Positions 8,469-16,324 of a DNA stretch of 39,447 bases are shown here, piece by piece. A program made the position numbers and the translations under genes. The stretch is from positions 1 through 39,447 of the forward strand of contig ONAV01000006.1 in assembly GCA_900315925.1 (NCBI GenBank), in the 5' to 3' direction. This stretch comes from an uncultured Selenomonadales bacterium. GTDB lineage: Bacteria; Bacillota; Negativicutes; Acidaminococcales; Acidaminococcaceae. Each line of letters begins with the position of its first letter. The stretch's first letter is position 1. Below the pieces are notes generated by a model, which made no database searches, was not told the origin of the DNA, and worked only from the letters and a program-made list of their open reading frames with translations.

Positions 8469-9713
8469 TTAACACTTTTTCACCAGCAATGCCGTGCCCA
8501 ATCCTCCGGCGCCGGCAATACTCAACAGGCCAAGCTTCCCTTCCGTCTGTTTCAGTTCCTGCCACAGATGCAGCAGCAAAATCGCGCCCGACGCGCCATA
8601 GGGATGACCGTACGCCAGTGCGCCGCCCCAGGGACAGTACCGCGCAGTCAGTTCCGGATATTTCCTGGCAAACAGCGCGCTGATCACCGCAAAGGCTTCA
8701 TTATATTCAAACACGTCAATCTGTTCCGGCTGTAAATCGCAGCGTTGCAGCAAATGCGCGCCGGTTTCTATCGCACCTTCCGGACTGTAGCGCGGGTCCA
8801 CGCCCCACTCAAAACCGGCCAGCAGTTCTGCCTCCGGCCGCAGGCCGTATTGTTCCACCGCCTGCCGGGAAGCCAGAACCACAAACGCCGCCCCGTCATT
8901 CATCAGGCAGGCATTGGCAGCCGTCAGCAGGGGAGTCACGGCGACTTTATGCTCCTGTAATACGTTTTGTCTGTCAACGTTTTCTTTTATTGGCAGCGAA
9001 GCCCTGTCTCCTGCCAGCAAATCCTTCACTTCTTCTTCCGTGAACAGTTTCGGCATCCTGGCGGCCAGTTTCGGACTCATGCGGTCACGGATTCCTTCAT
9101 CGCCTTCACTTCCAAACACGGAAACCACAATTTCATTCAGCCGGTTTTCCTCTCTGGCTTTTTTTGCCAGCCGGTGACTGCGCACTGCAAATGCATCCAG
9201 TTCCTCCCGTGAAAAGCCGTGCTTCTGACAGGTTCGCTCCGCTCCTTCCAGCATTGCTTTTGCGCTGGTCGTATCCGGGGAAAACTGGGCTACGGTAAAG
9301 CCTTCTTCCCGATAACGGGCATCTGCTTTTGCATAAACACGGACAGGCTGCATAGACGTGGACTCAAATCCGCCGGCAATCAGAATGTCCGCCATGCCGC
9401 TGCCGATTTTTGTCATGGCCAGTTCAATGGAAGCCGCCGCAGAAGCGCACTGCATATCGATCGTCAGCGCCGGAATCGTGGCAGGCAAACCGGCCTTCAA
9501 CGCAGCCAGCCGCGTAATATTTCCTCCCGTTCCCACCGCGTTGCCGCAGAGCAGACCGTCCGCCTGCAACACGAAGGGATACTTTGCCATGATTTTTTGT
9601 AAAACCGCCGCAGCCAGCTCCTCGGCAGGCACCGTCTTAAACAGGCCTCCCGTCAGCCCAATGTGACTGCGCAGTCCCCCGATCAGATAAACCTTCTCCA
9701 TACCCGTCACCAT
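8469..9713 (-). CDS. Thiolase-family protein (YhfS-like) lacking the C-terminal catalytic cysteine
   Basis: The 414-residue protein spans a whole thiolase. The nucleophilic Cys is present in DMQCASAAAS (about residue 90), EYNEAFA and GHPYGASGA (with the active His) are present, and the C-terminus ends SIAGAGGLGTALL. In standard thiolases (for example FadA, TMCIGLGQG) the second catalytic Cys lies in this last loop; ungapped comparison puts Ala here. The nucleotides read clearly GCC. It may therefore not catalyse ordinary Claisen condensation or thiolysis. Its start is the ATG in MVTGMEKV or the second Met (four codons on). It has a BioY gene upstream, separated by a terminator, and the acyl-CoA ligase downstream. 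Confidence 0.85.
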   Translation of the reverse strand: MVTGMEKVYLIGGLRSHIGLTGGLFKTVPAEELAAAVLQKIMAKYPFVLQADGLLCGNAVGTGGNITRLAALKAGLPATIPALTIDMQCASAAASIELAMTKIGSGMADILIAGGFESTSMQPVRVYAKADARYREEGFTVAQFSPDTTSAKAMLEGAERTCQKHGFSREELDAFAVRSHRLAKKAREENRLNEIVVSVFGSEGDEGIRDRMSPKLAARMPKLFTEEEVKDLLAGDRASLPIKENVDRQNVLQEHKVAVTPLLTAANACLMNDGAAFVVLASRQAVEQYGLRPEAELLAGFEWGVDPRYSPEGAIETGAHLLQRCDLQPEQIDVFEYNEAFAVISALFARKYPELTARYCPWGGALAYGHPYGASGAILLLHLWQELKQTEGKLGLLSIAGAGGLGTALLVKKC

Positions 9714-9861
9714 TTCCCCACATCAGATATGTACATCAAACATGTAAAAATTCTTTAAAAATTAATTTAGAAACTATAAACTGTGATTCACCGGGCTTCA
9801 CCCTGGTTTCTTTATAATCCTGCCGTAACCAACGTTACCAGACGCCGAGAAAAATCATATT

Positions 9862-9892
9862 CAAAAAATTCCCGGCCTGATTCCAGACCGGG
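9862..9892 (-). terminator. Rho-independent terminator of bioY
   Basis: CCCGGCCTG (9871-9879) and CAGACCGGG (9884-9892) form a 9-bp stem with a GAAT loop. On the minus strand it is followed by AATTTTTTG. It separates bioY from the thiolase gene, so the latter depends on read-through or its own promoter. Confidence 0.8.
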
Positions 9893-9935
9893 AGCTTTAT
9901 GGAAGTGTCACTGTCAACTGTTAAGGAAACACTGA

Positions 9936-10505
9936 TTAATTTTTCAAAAACATATTGATCCGCGTTGCCAGGAACGCACCGGCCAGCACCTTCACCACAT
10001 CGCCGAAGATGAAGGGAAATACCGCCGCCACCAGTGTAGCCCATACATCCATGTGCGCCACCAGATACATGGAGACGCAGCCGCCCACGTAAATGATCGG
10101 CATACCAACCGCAATTCCCAGAAACACCATTCTCTTAAAGCTGTTGGAACCGTTTAGCAGCTTGCTCATGAGCCAGGCTGCTATGGCGAAACATACATAA
10201 AACCCGCCGGTGGGCCCCAGTAGGCGTCCCAGTCCGGCAGAACCGCCGGGAAGCACCGGTACACCGATGGCGCCGATCAGCAGCCAGGCCAGTACTACCA
10301 AAAACGCGTCATTCGGTTTTAAAATGAATGCTGTCATATTTACAATAATCGTTGTCCCTACAACCATAGCCGGCGTAAAGGGCAGCGGGAACGCCAGATA
10401 CGAAGAAATTGCCAGAAACGCGACACACAACGCCATCTTCGTCAGGTTGCGGGTCTTATCTGCCGCCGTTTCACGGTGCATCGGTGTTACAGAAGTCTGT
10501 TCCAT
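9936..10505 (-). CDS. bioY: Biotin transporter BioY (ECF S component)
   Basis: The 189-residue protein has six hydrophobic segments and the BioY hallmarks: AISSYLAFPLPFTPAMV near the N-terminus, the GLGRLLGPTGGFYVCFAIAAW segment in the middle, and GDVVKVLAGAFLATR near the end. BioY binds biotin in the membrane and works alone or with an energy-coupling EcfAAT module, none of which is seen here. ATG 10505 has CGGAG nine bases upstream; ATG 10514 overlaps that site. The gene is led by a consensus promoter overlapped by a BirA-like operator, which fits repression by biotin excess. Its presence without bio synthesis genes nearby suggests biotin uptake. Confidence 0.93.
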   Translation of the reverse strand: MEQTSVTPMHRETAADKTRNLTKMALCVAFLAISSYLAFPLPFTPAMVVGTTIIVNMTAFILKPNDAFLVVLAWLLIGAIGVPVLPGGSAGLGRLLGPTGGFYVCFAIAAWLMSKLLNGSNSFKRMVFLGIAVGMPIIYVGGCVSMYLVAHMDVWATLVAAVFPFIFGDVVKVLAGAFLATRINMFLKN

Positions 10506-10588
10506 GTTGATCATCTCCGGAATTAGTATTGCGCAATGTATTCATCAGCAACTGAAGAATCGTACATTGTTATCTTTTTAATAATAAG

Positions 10589-10660
10589 GGTTAACCACTT
10601 TTCTAATTATAAATACTTACGGGTGTCTTGTCAACCTGTTTTTTCGTTTCAGTTAACCAA
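10589..10660 (-). promoter_or_regulatory. bioY promoter with BirA-like operator
   Basis: The minus strand has a perfect TTGACA (10629-10634), 17 bp, and a perfect TATAAT (10606-10611). Overlapping the -35 is an inverted pair GTTAACT (10651-10657, minus) and GGTTGAC about 14 bp apart, close to the BirA consensus TTGTTAACC-N14-16-GGTTAACAA. A further palindrome GGTTAACC (10589-10596) lies near the start of transcription. BirA binding here would block transcription when biotin is plentiful. Confidence 0.7.
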
Positions 10661-10791
10661 TTCGTTTTTTCCTCTTGGTTTCCTTTTGTTTCTTTTTGGT
10701 TTTGTCCTTTTTGCTTTGTTTTACCTGCCAGAATTTTTCACTTTCGTCACATTATTGTTATATTCTGTAACATCCTTAACATATAATCTTC

Positions 10792-10820
10792 TTGCATTTT
10801 CTGATAATTCCTGCTATTAT
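10792..10820 (+). promoter_or_regulatory. Promoter of the small RNA unit
   Basis: TTGCAT (10792-10797) and TATTAT (10815-10820) are 17 bp apart and read rightward, opposite to the surrounding genes. The expected start is about 10827. The 110 nt further left, toward bioY, are pyrimidine-rich on the plus strand and hold nothing else recognisable. Confidence 0.65.
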
Positions 10821-10970
10821 ATAAGTGAACAAAGGAAGTACCGAAAGTCCCCTCACAAGGGAAATCTTGGAAAAGGAAATGAGGATACTTCGCGAGTGAA
10901 ATTGAGAAAGGAGTGGTTCCCCCGAAATAGCTAAGGCAGTATATGGAAAAATTTTAAAGGAGTGATTCCA

Positions 10971-11000
10971 ATGCAGAGGTTGAGTCGATTCAATAGTTAA
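10971..11000 (+). CDS. Possible 9-residue peptide in the small RNA
   Basis: ATG 10971 to TAA 11000 encodes MQRLSRFNS. AAAGGAG lies eight bases upstream, ideal for translation, and the stop codon abuts the terminator stem. The frame is too short to judge by composition. It could be a leader peptide, a small functional peptide or chance. Confidence 0.3.
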   Translation: MQRLSRFNS

Positions 11001-11047
11001 ACGCCCGTGACGTTGTGAAAACAATGCACGGGCGTTTAAATTTTTTA
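10997..11047 (+). terminator. Strong terminator of the small RNA unit
   Basis: TTAAACGCCCGTG (10997-11009) pairs with CACGGGCGTTTAA (11027-11039). An inner stem CGTTGT/ACAATG is capped by GAAA, and TTTTTTATTTTTTTT follows. It may also end the converging DUF3783 gene transcript (stop at 11069). Confidence 0.9.
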
Positions 11048-11068
11048 TTTTTTTTGCTTCAGGGAACT

Positions 11069-11566
11069 TTACTTATGCATACTCTTCCCCTGCTGTTTCA
11101 TATACACATGTTCTGCTGCAATTTCCTGCAGCAGGTGACGTCCGCTCCAATGTTGGTTAAACTTGGTAAGCGCGGCTTTCAGCTCAATTTCTTTTAACTT
11201 GCCCCGTTTCACCGCGGCAAGAAATTTATTAAGCATATTTATGTCAAAGCCGCACAGAAAAACCATTTCCTTTTGCGAAGCTTCCATCATTAACTGTATG
11301 GCTGCTTTTTTCACAACGTCCGGATCCGCTCCTGCTTTCTTCGCCGCTTCCTCCAGCGTTTCAGCAAGCTTGTCTTCCTGGTTCTCCGGCGGATTCACTG
11401 CCTTTTGCGGACAGTCTTTCACACCGGCCACAAAGCCCACGGCGTCATCAAACTGTTCCAGCGGCACGGCTTTGCAGTTTACTTTTAAGATCATGCAGAC
11501 CTGCCGCAACTGCTGCAGCCGTTCCGGTTTAAAATTATAGGCTAATACAATTTTGTTCATTTTCAA
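11069..11566 (-). CDS. DUF3783 domain protein
   Basis: The 165-residue soluble protein has a C-terminal DUF3783 domain (about residues 98-155; EMVFLCGFDINMLNKFLA... then LTKFNQHWSGRHLLQEIAAEH). This domain is found in small Firmicutes proteins of unknown function. The N-terminal 90 residues include an acidic helical stretch (about 60-90). It overlaps the purA stop: the reading frame opens at a TTG six bases after AAGGA, with an ATG two codons later (11560) as the alternative start. Close coupling to purA suggests co-transcription, but no functional link is established. Confidence 0.75.
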   Translation of the reverse strand: MKMNKIVLAYNFKPERLQQLRQVCMILKVNCKAVPLEQFDDAVGFVAGVKDCPQKAVNPPENQEDKLAETLEEAAKKAGADPDVVKKAAIQLMMEASQKEMVFLCGFDINMLNKFLAAVKRGKLKEIELKAALTKFNQHWSGRHLLQEIAAEHVYMKQQGKSMHK

Positions 11567-12852
11567 ATCAATTCCTTCAGTACAATGGTCTGCTCCCGGT
11601 TAGGGCCTACGGACACGATACCCAGTTCCACGCCGGCCACTTCCGACAGGCGGCGCAGGTATTTCTTCGCCCCTTCCGGCAGGTCTTCAAACTTACGGCA
11701 CTTCGTGGTATCGCACATCCAGCCGTTGAATTCTTCGTAGACCGGTTCCACCTTGCCCAGGGTTTTCAGACTGGCGGGAATCTGTTTGATCTCCACGCCG
11801 TCAATCTTGTAGCCCACGCACATTTTGATTTTCTTCATCTGGTCCAGCACGTCCAGACGGGTCACCGCAATAGCGTCCAGACTGTTCAGGCGCACGGAAT
11901 ACCGGAGCATGAAAGCATCCAGCCAGCCGCAGCGGCGGGGCCGTCCCGTCACGGTTCCGTACTCGTGGCCGGTCTCCCGGATCTGGTGGCCGGGGCCGTC
12001 CGTATCCAGCAGTTCCGTTACAAAAGGACCGGCGCCGACCCGGGTGGTATAAGCTTTCACTACGCCTACCACATGGTCGATGAACCGGGGACCGATGCCG
12101 CTGCCTACGCAGGCGTTGCCCGCCGTGGGATTGGAACTGGTCACGTAGGGATACGTACCGTGGTCAATGTCCAGGAAGGTTGCCTGGGCCCCTTCAAACA
12201 AAACTTTTTTATCCTGGGCAAAGAGTTCGTCCAGAATCACGCCGGTATCCGTTACATAAGGACGCAGTTCCTCCGCGTATTCCAGATATTCCTTCAGCAC
12301 CGTTTCGTAATCAAAAGGCTCTGCCCCATAAATTTTCGTAATGACCTCATTTTTTGCAGCCAGGTTGACTTTCAGTTTTTCCGCAAACACTTCCGGGTCC
12401 ATCAGGTCGCAGACGCGGATGCCCACCCGGGCTACCTTGTCCATGTAGCAGGGTCCGATGCCGCCCCGGGTCGTGCCGATTTTATTCTCGCCCAGCGCTT
12501 CTTCCTGAAGCACATCCAGCTTCTGGTGATAGGGCAGCACCACGTGAGCCCTGTCGCTGATGGCGATGCGGCTGATGTCCACACCCTTGTCGTGCATCTC
12601 TTTGATTTCCTGCAGCACCACGCCGGGGTTGATTACCACGCCGTTGCCCAGCACGCAGATCTTCCCGTGATATAAAATCCCGGAAGGCAGCAGCCGCAGT
12701 TTATAGGGCACGTCGTTAACCACTACGGTGTGTCCCGCATTGGAGCCTCCGCTGTAGCGCACTACCGCGTCCGCTTTCTGTGCCAGGTAATCAACGATTT
12801 TACCTTTTCCTTCATCGCCCCACTGGGCGCCGATTACAACCACTGATGACAT
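11563..12852 (-). CDS. purA: Adenylosuccinate synthetase
   Basis: The 429-residue enzyme forms adenylosuccinate from IMP, aspartate and GTP, the first step of AMP synthesis from IMP. It has the N-terminal GAQWGDEGKGK loop, SGGSNAGHT with the catalytic His, the GIGPCYMDK segment, the KVLFEGAQAT signature, GYEYGT-like GHEYGTVTGRPRRCGW, and the C-terminal VSVGPNREQTI GTP-binding end. Length is typical of the family. ATG 12852 was chosen: GGGGAGA lies ten bases upstream, and the protein then begins MSSVVVIGAQWGDEG. purB lies upstream on the same strand with a 145-nt gap, so the two AMP-branch enzymes are probably co-expressed. Confidence 0.98.
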   Translation of the reverse strand: MSSVVVIGAQWGDEGKGKIVDYLAQKADAVVRYSGGSNAGHTVVVNDVPYKLRLLPSGILYHGKICVLGNGVVINPGVVLQEIKEMHDKGVDISRIAISDRAHVVLPYHQKLDVLQEEALGENKIGTTRGGIGPCYMDKVARVGIRVCDLMDPEVFAEKLKVNLAAKNEVITKIYGAEPFDYETVLKEYLEYAEELRPYVTDTGVILDELFAQDKKVLFEGAQATFLDIDHGTYPYVTSSNPTAGNACVGSGIGPRFIDHVVGVVKAYTTRVGAGPFVTELLDTDGPGHQIRETGHEYGTVTGRPRRCGWLDAFMLRYSVRLNSLDAIAVTRLDVLDQMKKIKMCVGYKIDGVEIKQIPASLKTLGKVEPVYEEFNGWMCDTTKCRKFEDLPEGAKKYLRRLSEVAGVELGIVSVGPNREQTIVLKELI

Positions 12853-12997
12853 ACTGTTTACATCTCCCCTCAAAGATTAAAACACATTTCGAATTTATCT
12901 GTCGCAGGCTTCCCTGATCCGCACCATCGGCACAACAGGCAGATACGCATTGCTGAACCCGGTTTACGAATCAGTTGACACTGCCGGCAATACTAAC

Positions 12998-14290
12998 TTA
13001 CAGCCCGAACCTGGCAAAAATTCTGTCAACATGCACCAGCATGGGCTTATAATCAAAGCATTCCTTAATCTCTTCCGGCGTCAGGTACTTGCGTACATCC
13101 TCATCCTTGCAGAGATTCTCGTAGAAATCTTCTCCCTCCAGCCAGCGTTTCATGGCGTTGCGCTGTACCCAGCGGTAAGCCGTATCCCGGAAGGCGCCCT
13201 TGGCTACCAGGGCCAGCAGCACCCTGGGGCTGTAGATCAGGCCGCCGGTCATGTTCAGGTCTTCCAGCATCTTCTCCGGATACACCAACAGCCGGTCGAT
13301 CAGGTTGATGGTTTCATTCAGAATATAATCCAGCGCCGTGGTCGCGTCCGGCAGCATCACCCGTTCCACAGAGGAGTGTGAGATGTCCCGTTCGTGCCAC
13401 AGGGGAATATTTTCAAAAGCAGGCAGCACATAGCCCTGCACCAGCCGGGCCATGCCGCAGATACGTTCGCTGCGCACCGGGTTCCGTTTGTGGGGCATGG
13501 CGGAGGAGCCTTTCTGTTTCGGGCTGAAATATTCTTCCGCTTCCCGCACTTCCGTGCGCTGCAGGTGACGCACTTCCAGCGCCATCTGGGACAACGTTCC
13601 GGCAATGACGCCTAACGTGGAGATATATTCCGCATGATGGTCCCGCTGCACTACCTGGGTTGCAACGGATTCCACTTTCAGCCCCAGTTTTTTGCAGACA
13701 TATTCTTCCACATAGGGGTCAATGTCCGCATAGGTGCCGACGGCGCCGGACAGTTTGCCCACGCACATGTTTTCCGCGGCCCGTTTCATGCGTTCAATGT
13801 TCCGCAGGGTCTCGCTGTACCAGAGCAGCAGCTTCAGGCCGAAGGTGGTCGGCTCCGCGTGCACGCCGTGGGTACGGCCGATGGTAGGCACATATTTGAA
13901 TTCCACGGCACGGCGTTTCAGCACTTCCGCCAGCTTCTCCAGATCTTTCAGGATCACGTCCGAAGCCTGCTTCACCTGCACATTCAGGCCCGTATCCTTC
14001 ACGTCCGTGGAAGTAAGGCCCATGTGGATATATTTGGCTTCGTCGCCCACGTATTCCGCCACGGCAGACAGAAACGCGATGATGTCGTGGTTGATTTCCT
14101 TATCGATCTCATGAATACGGTCTACATCAAAATTCGCTTTGGCTTTAATGACCTCCACCGCTTCTTTGGGAATGCGCCCCAGCTCCGCATTGGCTTCGCA
14201 GGCAGCGATCTCCACATCCAGCATGGTCTGCCATTCATTCCGTTCGTTCCAGATCTTCTCCATTTCCGGACGCGTGTATCTCGGAATCAT
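12998..14290 (-). CDS. purB: Adenylosuccinate lyase
   Basis: The 430-residue enzyme removes fumarate from adenylosuccinate and from SAICAR. It carries the fumarase/aspartase signature SSAMPHKRNP (about residue 264), the THGVHAEPTTFG segment with the catalytic His, and MGLTSTDVKDTG. The start MIPRYTRPEMEKIW is canonical for Firmicutes PurB; AAGGGGG lies eight bases before ATG 14290. It sits between dnaB and purA on the minus strand. The 156-nt gap to dnaB shows no clear terminator, so read-through is possible. Confidence 0.98.
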   Translation of the reverse strand: MIPRYTRPEMEKIWNERNEWQTMLDVEIAACEANAELGRIPKEAVEVIKAKANFDVDRIHEIDKEINHDIIAFLSAVAEYVGDEAKYIHMGLTSTDVKDTGLNVQVKQASDVILKDLEKLAEVLKRRAVEFKYVPTIGRTHGVHAEPTTFGLKLLLWYSETLRNIERMKRAAENMCVGKLSGAVGTYADIDPYVEEYVCKKLGLKVESVATQVVQRDHHAEYISTLGVIAGTLSQMALEVRHLQRTEVREAEEYFSPKQKGSSAMPHKRNPVRSERICGMARLVQGYVLPAFENIPLWHERDISHSSVERVMLPDATTALDYILNETINLIDRLLVYPEKMLEDLNMTGGLIYSPRVLLALVAKGAFRDTAYRWVQRNAMKRWLEGEDFYENLCKDEDVRKYLTPEEIKECFDYKPMLVHVDRIFARFGL

Positions 14291-14446
14291 CTTGTTGTCC
14301 CCCTTTTGCATCTGCAATTAAAAACTGTTTATATTGCCTTGCTCAATCGCCGTTCGGTCTGCCGGTCTGCTGCGTTTGATTTGCACAGCAGCTCCGGCAG
14401 CTTTTTCATAAACGCAAGAATCCTTGCTGCAGTATCCGTCTTATCT

Positions 14447-15826
14447 TCAGCCGTCGTCCCTCTTTGACAGGCTGATGAACTTCGTGCACTCATTCCGGAA
14501 GAACAGATTGACCCGTCCCACCGGCCCGTTGCGGTGCTTGGCCACAATCAGTTCTGTAATATGAGTTGGTTCCTCGTCCGCGCCTTTATAGTAATCATCC
14601 CGGTACAGGAACATAACGATATCCGCATCCTGTTCCAGAGAACCGGACTCACGCAGGTCGGACAGCATGGGTTTTTTTACCTGTCTGGCTTCCACACTCC
14701 GGCTCAGCTGGGAAAGAGCCAGTACCGGCACGTTCAGTTCACGGGCCAGCGCTTTCAGGCCCCGGGAAATTTCCGATACTTCCTGCTGCCGGTTATCGGA
14801 ATTGTTGCGGCCCACCGACCCCTGCATCAGCTGCAGGTAATCGATAACGATCAGGTCCAGGCCGCCCTCCGCCTGCAGGCGCCGCGCCTTGGAACGCATT
14901 TCCATGATAGAAAGCCCCGGCGTATCGTCAATAAAGATCTGCGCACCGGCCAGGCGGTCCGCCGCAATCCACAGATTGTTCCATATATCCGCGTTATCAT
15001 TATCCTTATCTCTGTCGTATCCGCCTGCCCGCAGCCGCTGGGCGTTAACATCCGCTTCCGAGCAGAGCATACGCTGCACCAGCTGTTCCCGGCTCATTTC
15101 CAGACTGAAGAAAGCGACCCGTTTCTTCGGCTCCCCTTCCCGGGAACCCCGAATCGCTACATTCTGGGTAATATTCAGTGCCAGGGCGGTTTTACCCATA
15201 GACGGACGCGCGGCTAAAATGATAAAGTCGGACGGATGCAGACCTGCCGTCAGATTATCCAGGTCTATGAATCCGGTGGCTACGCCGGTAATGGCCTGTT
15301 TGCTGTCCAACACAATCTGGATATGGTTGATGGTTTCCGTCAGCACATCGGAGATTGCCGCAAAATCCGTTCCCCCTTTCCGATTGGAAATCTGGAGGAT
15401 GGTTTTTTCTGCCTGGTCCATGATGTCCCGCACGTCTTCCGAACCGTCATAGCCCATGGCTGCAATCGCTGTACCGCCTTCCACCAGCTGCCGAAGCACA
15501 GATTTTTCTTCCACGATCTGGGCGTGAAACTTGGCATTGGCAGCCGTCGGCACAATATTGGCCAGCAGGGTCACATAGGAAACGCCGCCTACGTCATCCA
15601 GCTTGTTCATTTTTTTCAGTTCATCAATCAGCGTGATCATATCGATTGGCTCATTCTTGGAATGAAGCGTCAGCATCGCGCTGTAAATGACCTGATGAGC
15701 CTGCCGGTAAAAGTCTTCCGGCATCAGCTTTTCGGTTACCACGCTCACCGCGTTTTTGTCAATGAGCATAGCCCCGATTACGGATTGTTCCGCTTCTATA
15801 TTCTGCGGAGGCACTCTGTCCTGCAT
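14447..15826 (-). CDS. dnaB: Replicative DNA helicase DnaB (DnaC in Bacillus naming)
   Basis: The 459-residue protein begins MQDRVPPQNIEAEQSVIGAML, the standard start of replicative helicases. The N-terminal collar domain covers about residues 5-150, then the RecA-like motor has Walker A AARPSMGKTALAL (about 210), Walker B LIVIDYLQLM, and LSQLSRSVE and SLEQDADIVMFLYRDD near the end. It is a hexameric helicase at the replication fork. ATG 15826 follows AGGTG by six bases. The downstream position from rplI and gdpP is the classic Firmicutes order. No intein is present. Confidence 0.97.
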   Translation of the reverse strand: MQDRVPPQNIEAEQSVIGAMLIDKNAVSVVTEKLMPEDFYRQAHQVIYSAMLTLHSKNEPIDMITLIDELKKMNKLDDVGGVSYVTLLANIVPTAANAKFHAQIVEEKSVLRQLVEGGTAIAAMGYDGSEDVRDIMDQAEKTILQISNRKGGTDFAAISDVLTETINHIQIVLDSKQAITGVATGFIDLDNLTAGLHPSDFIILAARPSMGKTALALNITQNVAIRGSREGEPKKRVAFFSLEMSREQLVQRMLCSEADVNAQRLRAGGYDRDKDNDNADIWNNLWIAADRLAGAQIFIDDTPGLSIMEMRSKARRLQAEGGLDLIVIDYLQLMQGSVGRNNSDNRQQEVSEISRGLKALARELNVPVLALSQLSRSVEARQVKKPMLSDLRESGSLEQDADIVMFLYRDDYYKGADEEPTHITELIVAKHRNGPVGRVNLFFRNECTKFISLSKRDDG

Positions 15827-15871
15827 AGTTAACACCTGTTAAAGAAACACCGGGTATATACTGTCAAAATT

Positions 15872-16324
15872 TTAATTTTCATCAGTTTCCACAATCACAT
15901 TGAACTTTGCGGAAATTTCCGGATGCAGTTTGGCTACTGCCGTATAGGAACCCGGCAGCTTCACCGTGTCATTCAGTTCAATCTTGCGGCGGTCCACTTC
16001 CAGTCCCGTCTGCTTGATCAGGGCTTCCGCCACATCCTTGGAGGTCACAGCGCCAAACAGCTTGCCGTTAGCGCCTACTTTCAGTTTCAGTTTTACAGTA
16101 ACCTTTTCCACCTGCGCTGCCAGCATCACGGCTTCATCCTTACGCTGGGCAGCCCGGTGTTCCGCCACTTTTTTATCCTGCAGTGCCTGGTTCATGTTCA
16201 TGGTGTTGGCTTCTTTTGCCAGTTTACGGGGAATCAGGTAATTACGGCCATAGCCTTCTGCCGTCTCCACAATATCGCCTTTTTTACCTAAATTTTTCAC
16301 ATCACTCAATAAGATTACTTTCAT
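15872..16324 (-). CDS. rplI: 50S ribosomal protein L9
   Basis: The 150-residue protein has normal L9 length and begins MKVILLSDVKNLGKKGDIVE, followed by the GYGRNYLIPRKLA signature. A long helix connects to the C-terminal domain that starts near residue 75. Its ATG lies inside the last codons of gdpP (23-nt overlap), and GAGGAGAAAGAG just upstream serves as the ribosome site. This overlap implies translational coupling to the c-di-AMP phosphodiesterase gene. Confidence 0.98.
   Translation of the reverse strand: MKVILLSDVKNLGKKGDIVETAEGYGRNYLIPRKLAKEANTMNMNQALQDKKVAEHRAAQRKDEAVMLAAQVEKVTVKLKLKVGANGKLFGAVTSKDVAEALIKQTGLEVDRRKIELNDTVKLPGSYTAVAKLHPEISAKFNVIVETDEN

Larger units (their letters stand above)
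10827..11047 (+). ncRNA. Probable small RNA or small-peptide transcript of unknown class
   Basis: A good promoter and a very strong terminator bound about 220 nt with no normal gene, facing rightward among leftward genes. The RNA is purine-rich and has four Shine-Dalgarno-like AAGGA stretches. One 14-base motif, AAAGGAGTGRTTCC, occurs twice (10907-10920 and 10956-10969). Small hairpins include CCCT-CACA-AGGG and TTGA-GTCGAT-TCAA. It does not match 6S, tmRNA, RNase P, SRP RNA or a riboswitch class that I recognise. It might instead be an mRNA for the 9-codon frame at its 3' end. Function unknown. Confidence 0.6.

Noticed and set aside
8233-8735. Plus-strand frames across the palindromic repeat and thiolase end
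   Set aside because: They follow the repeat palindrome and the antisense of a clear thiolase gene, with no ribosome site.
6773-10505. Fatty acid degradation operon
   Set aside because: No acyl-CoA dehydrogenase or hydratase is present; the link to bioY and its operator points to the YhfU/S/T set instead.
10827-11047. 6S RNA, tmRNA, RNase P RNA or riboswitch
   Set aside because: No 5'-3' long pairing with a central bubble, no tRNA-like ends, no P4 core and no known aptamer motif was seen.
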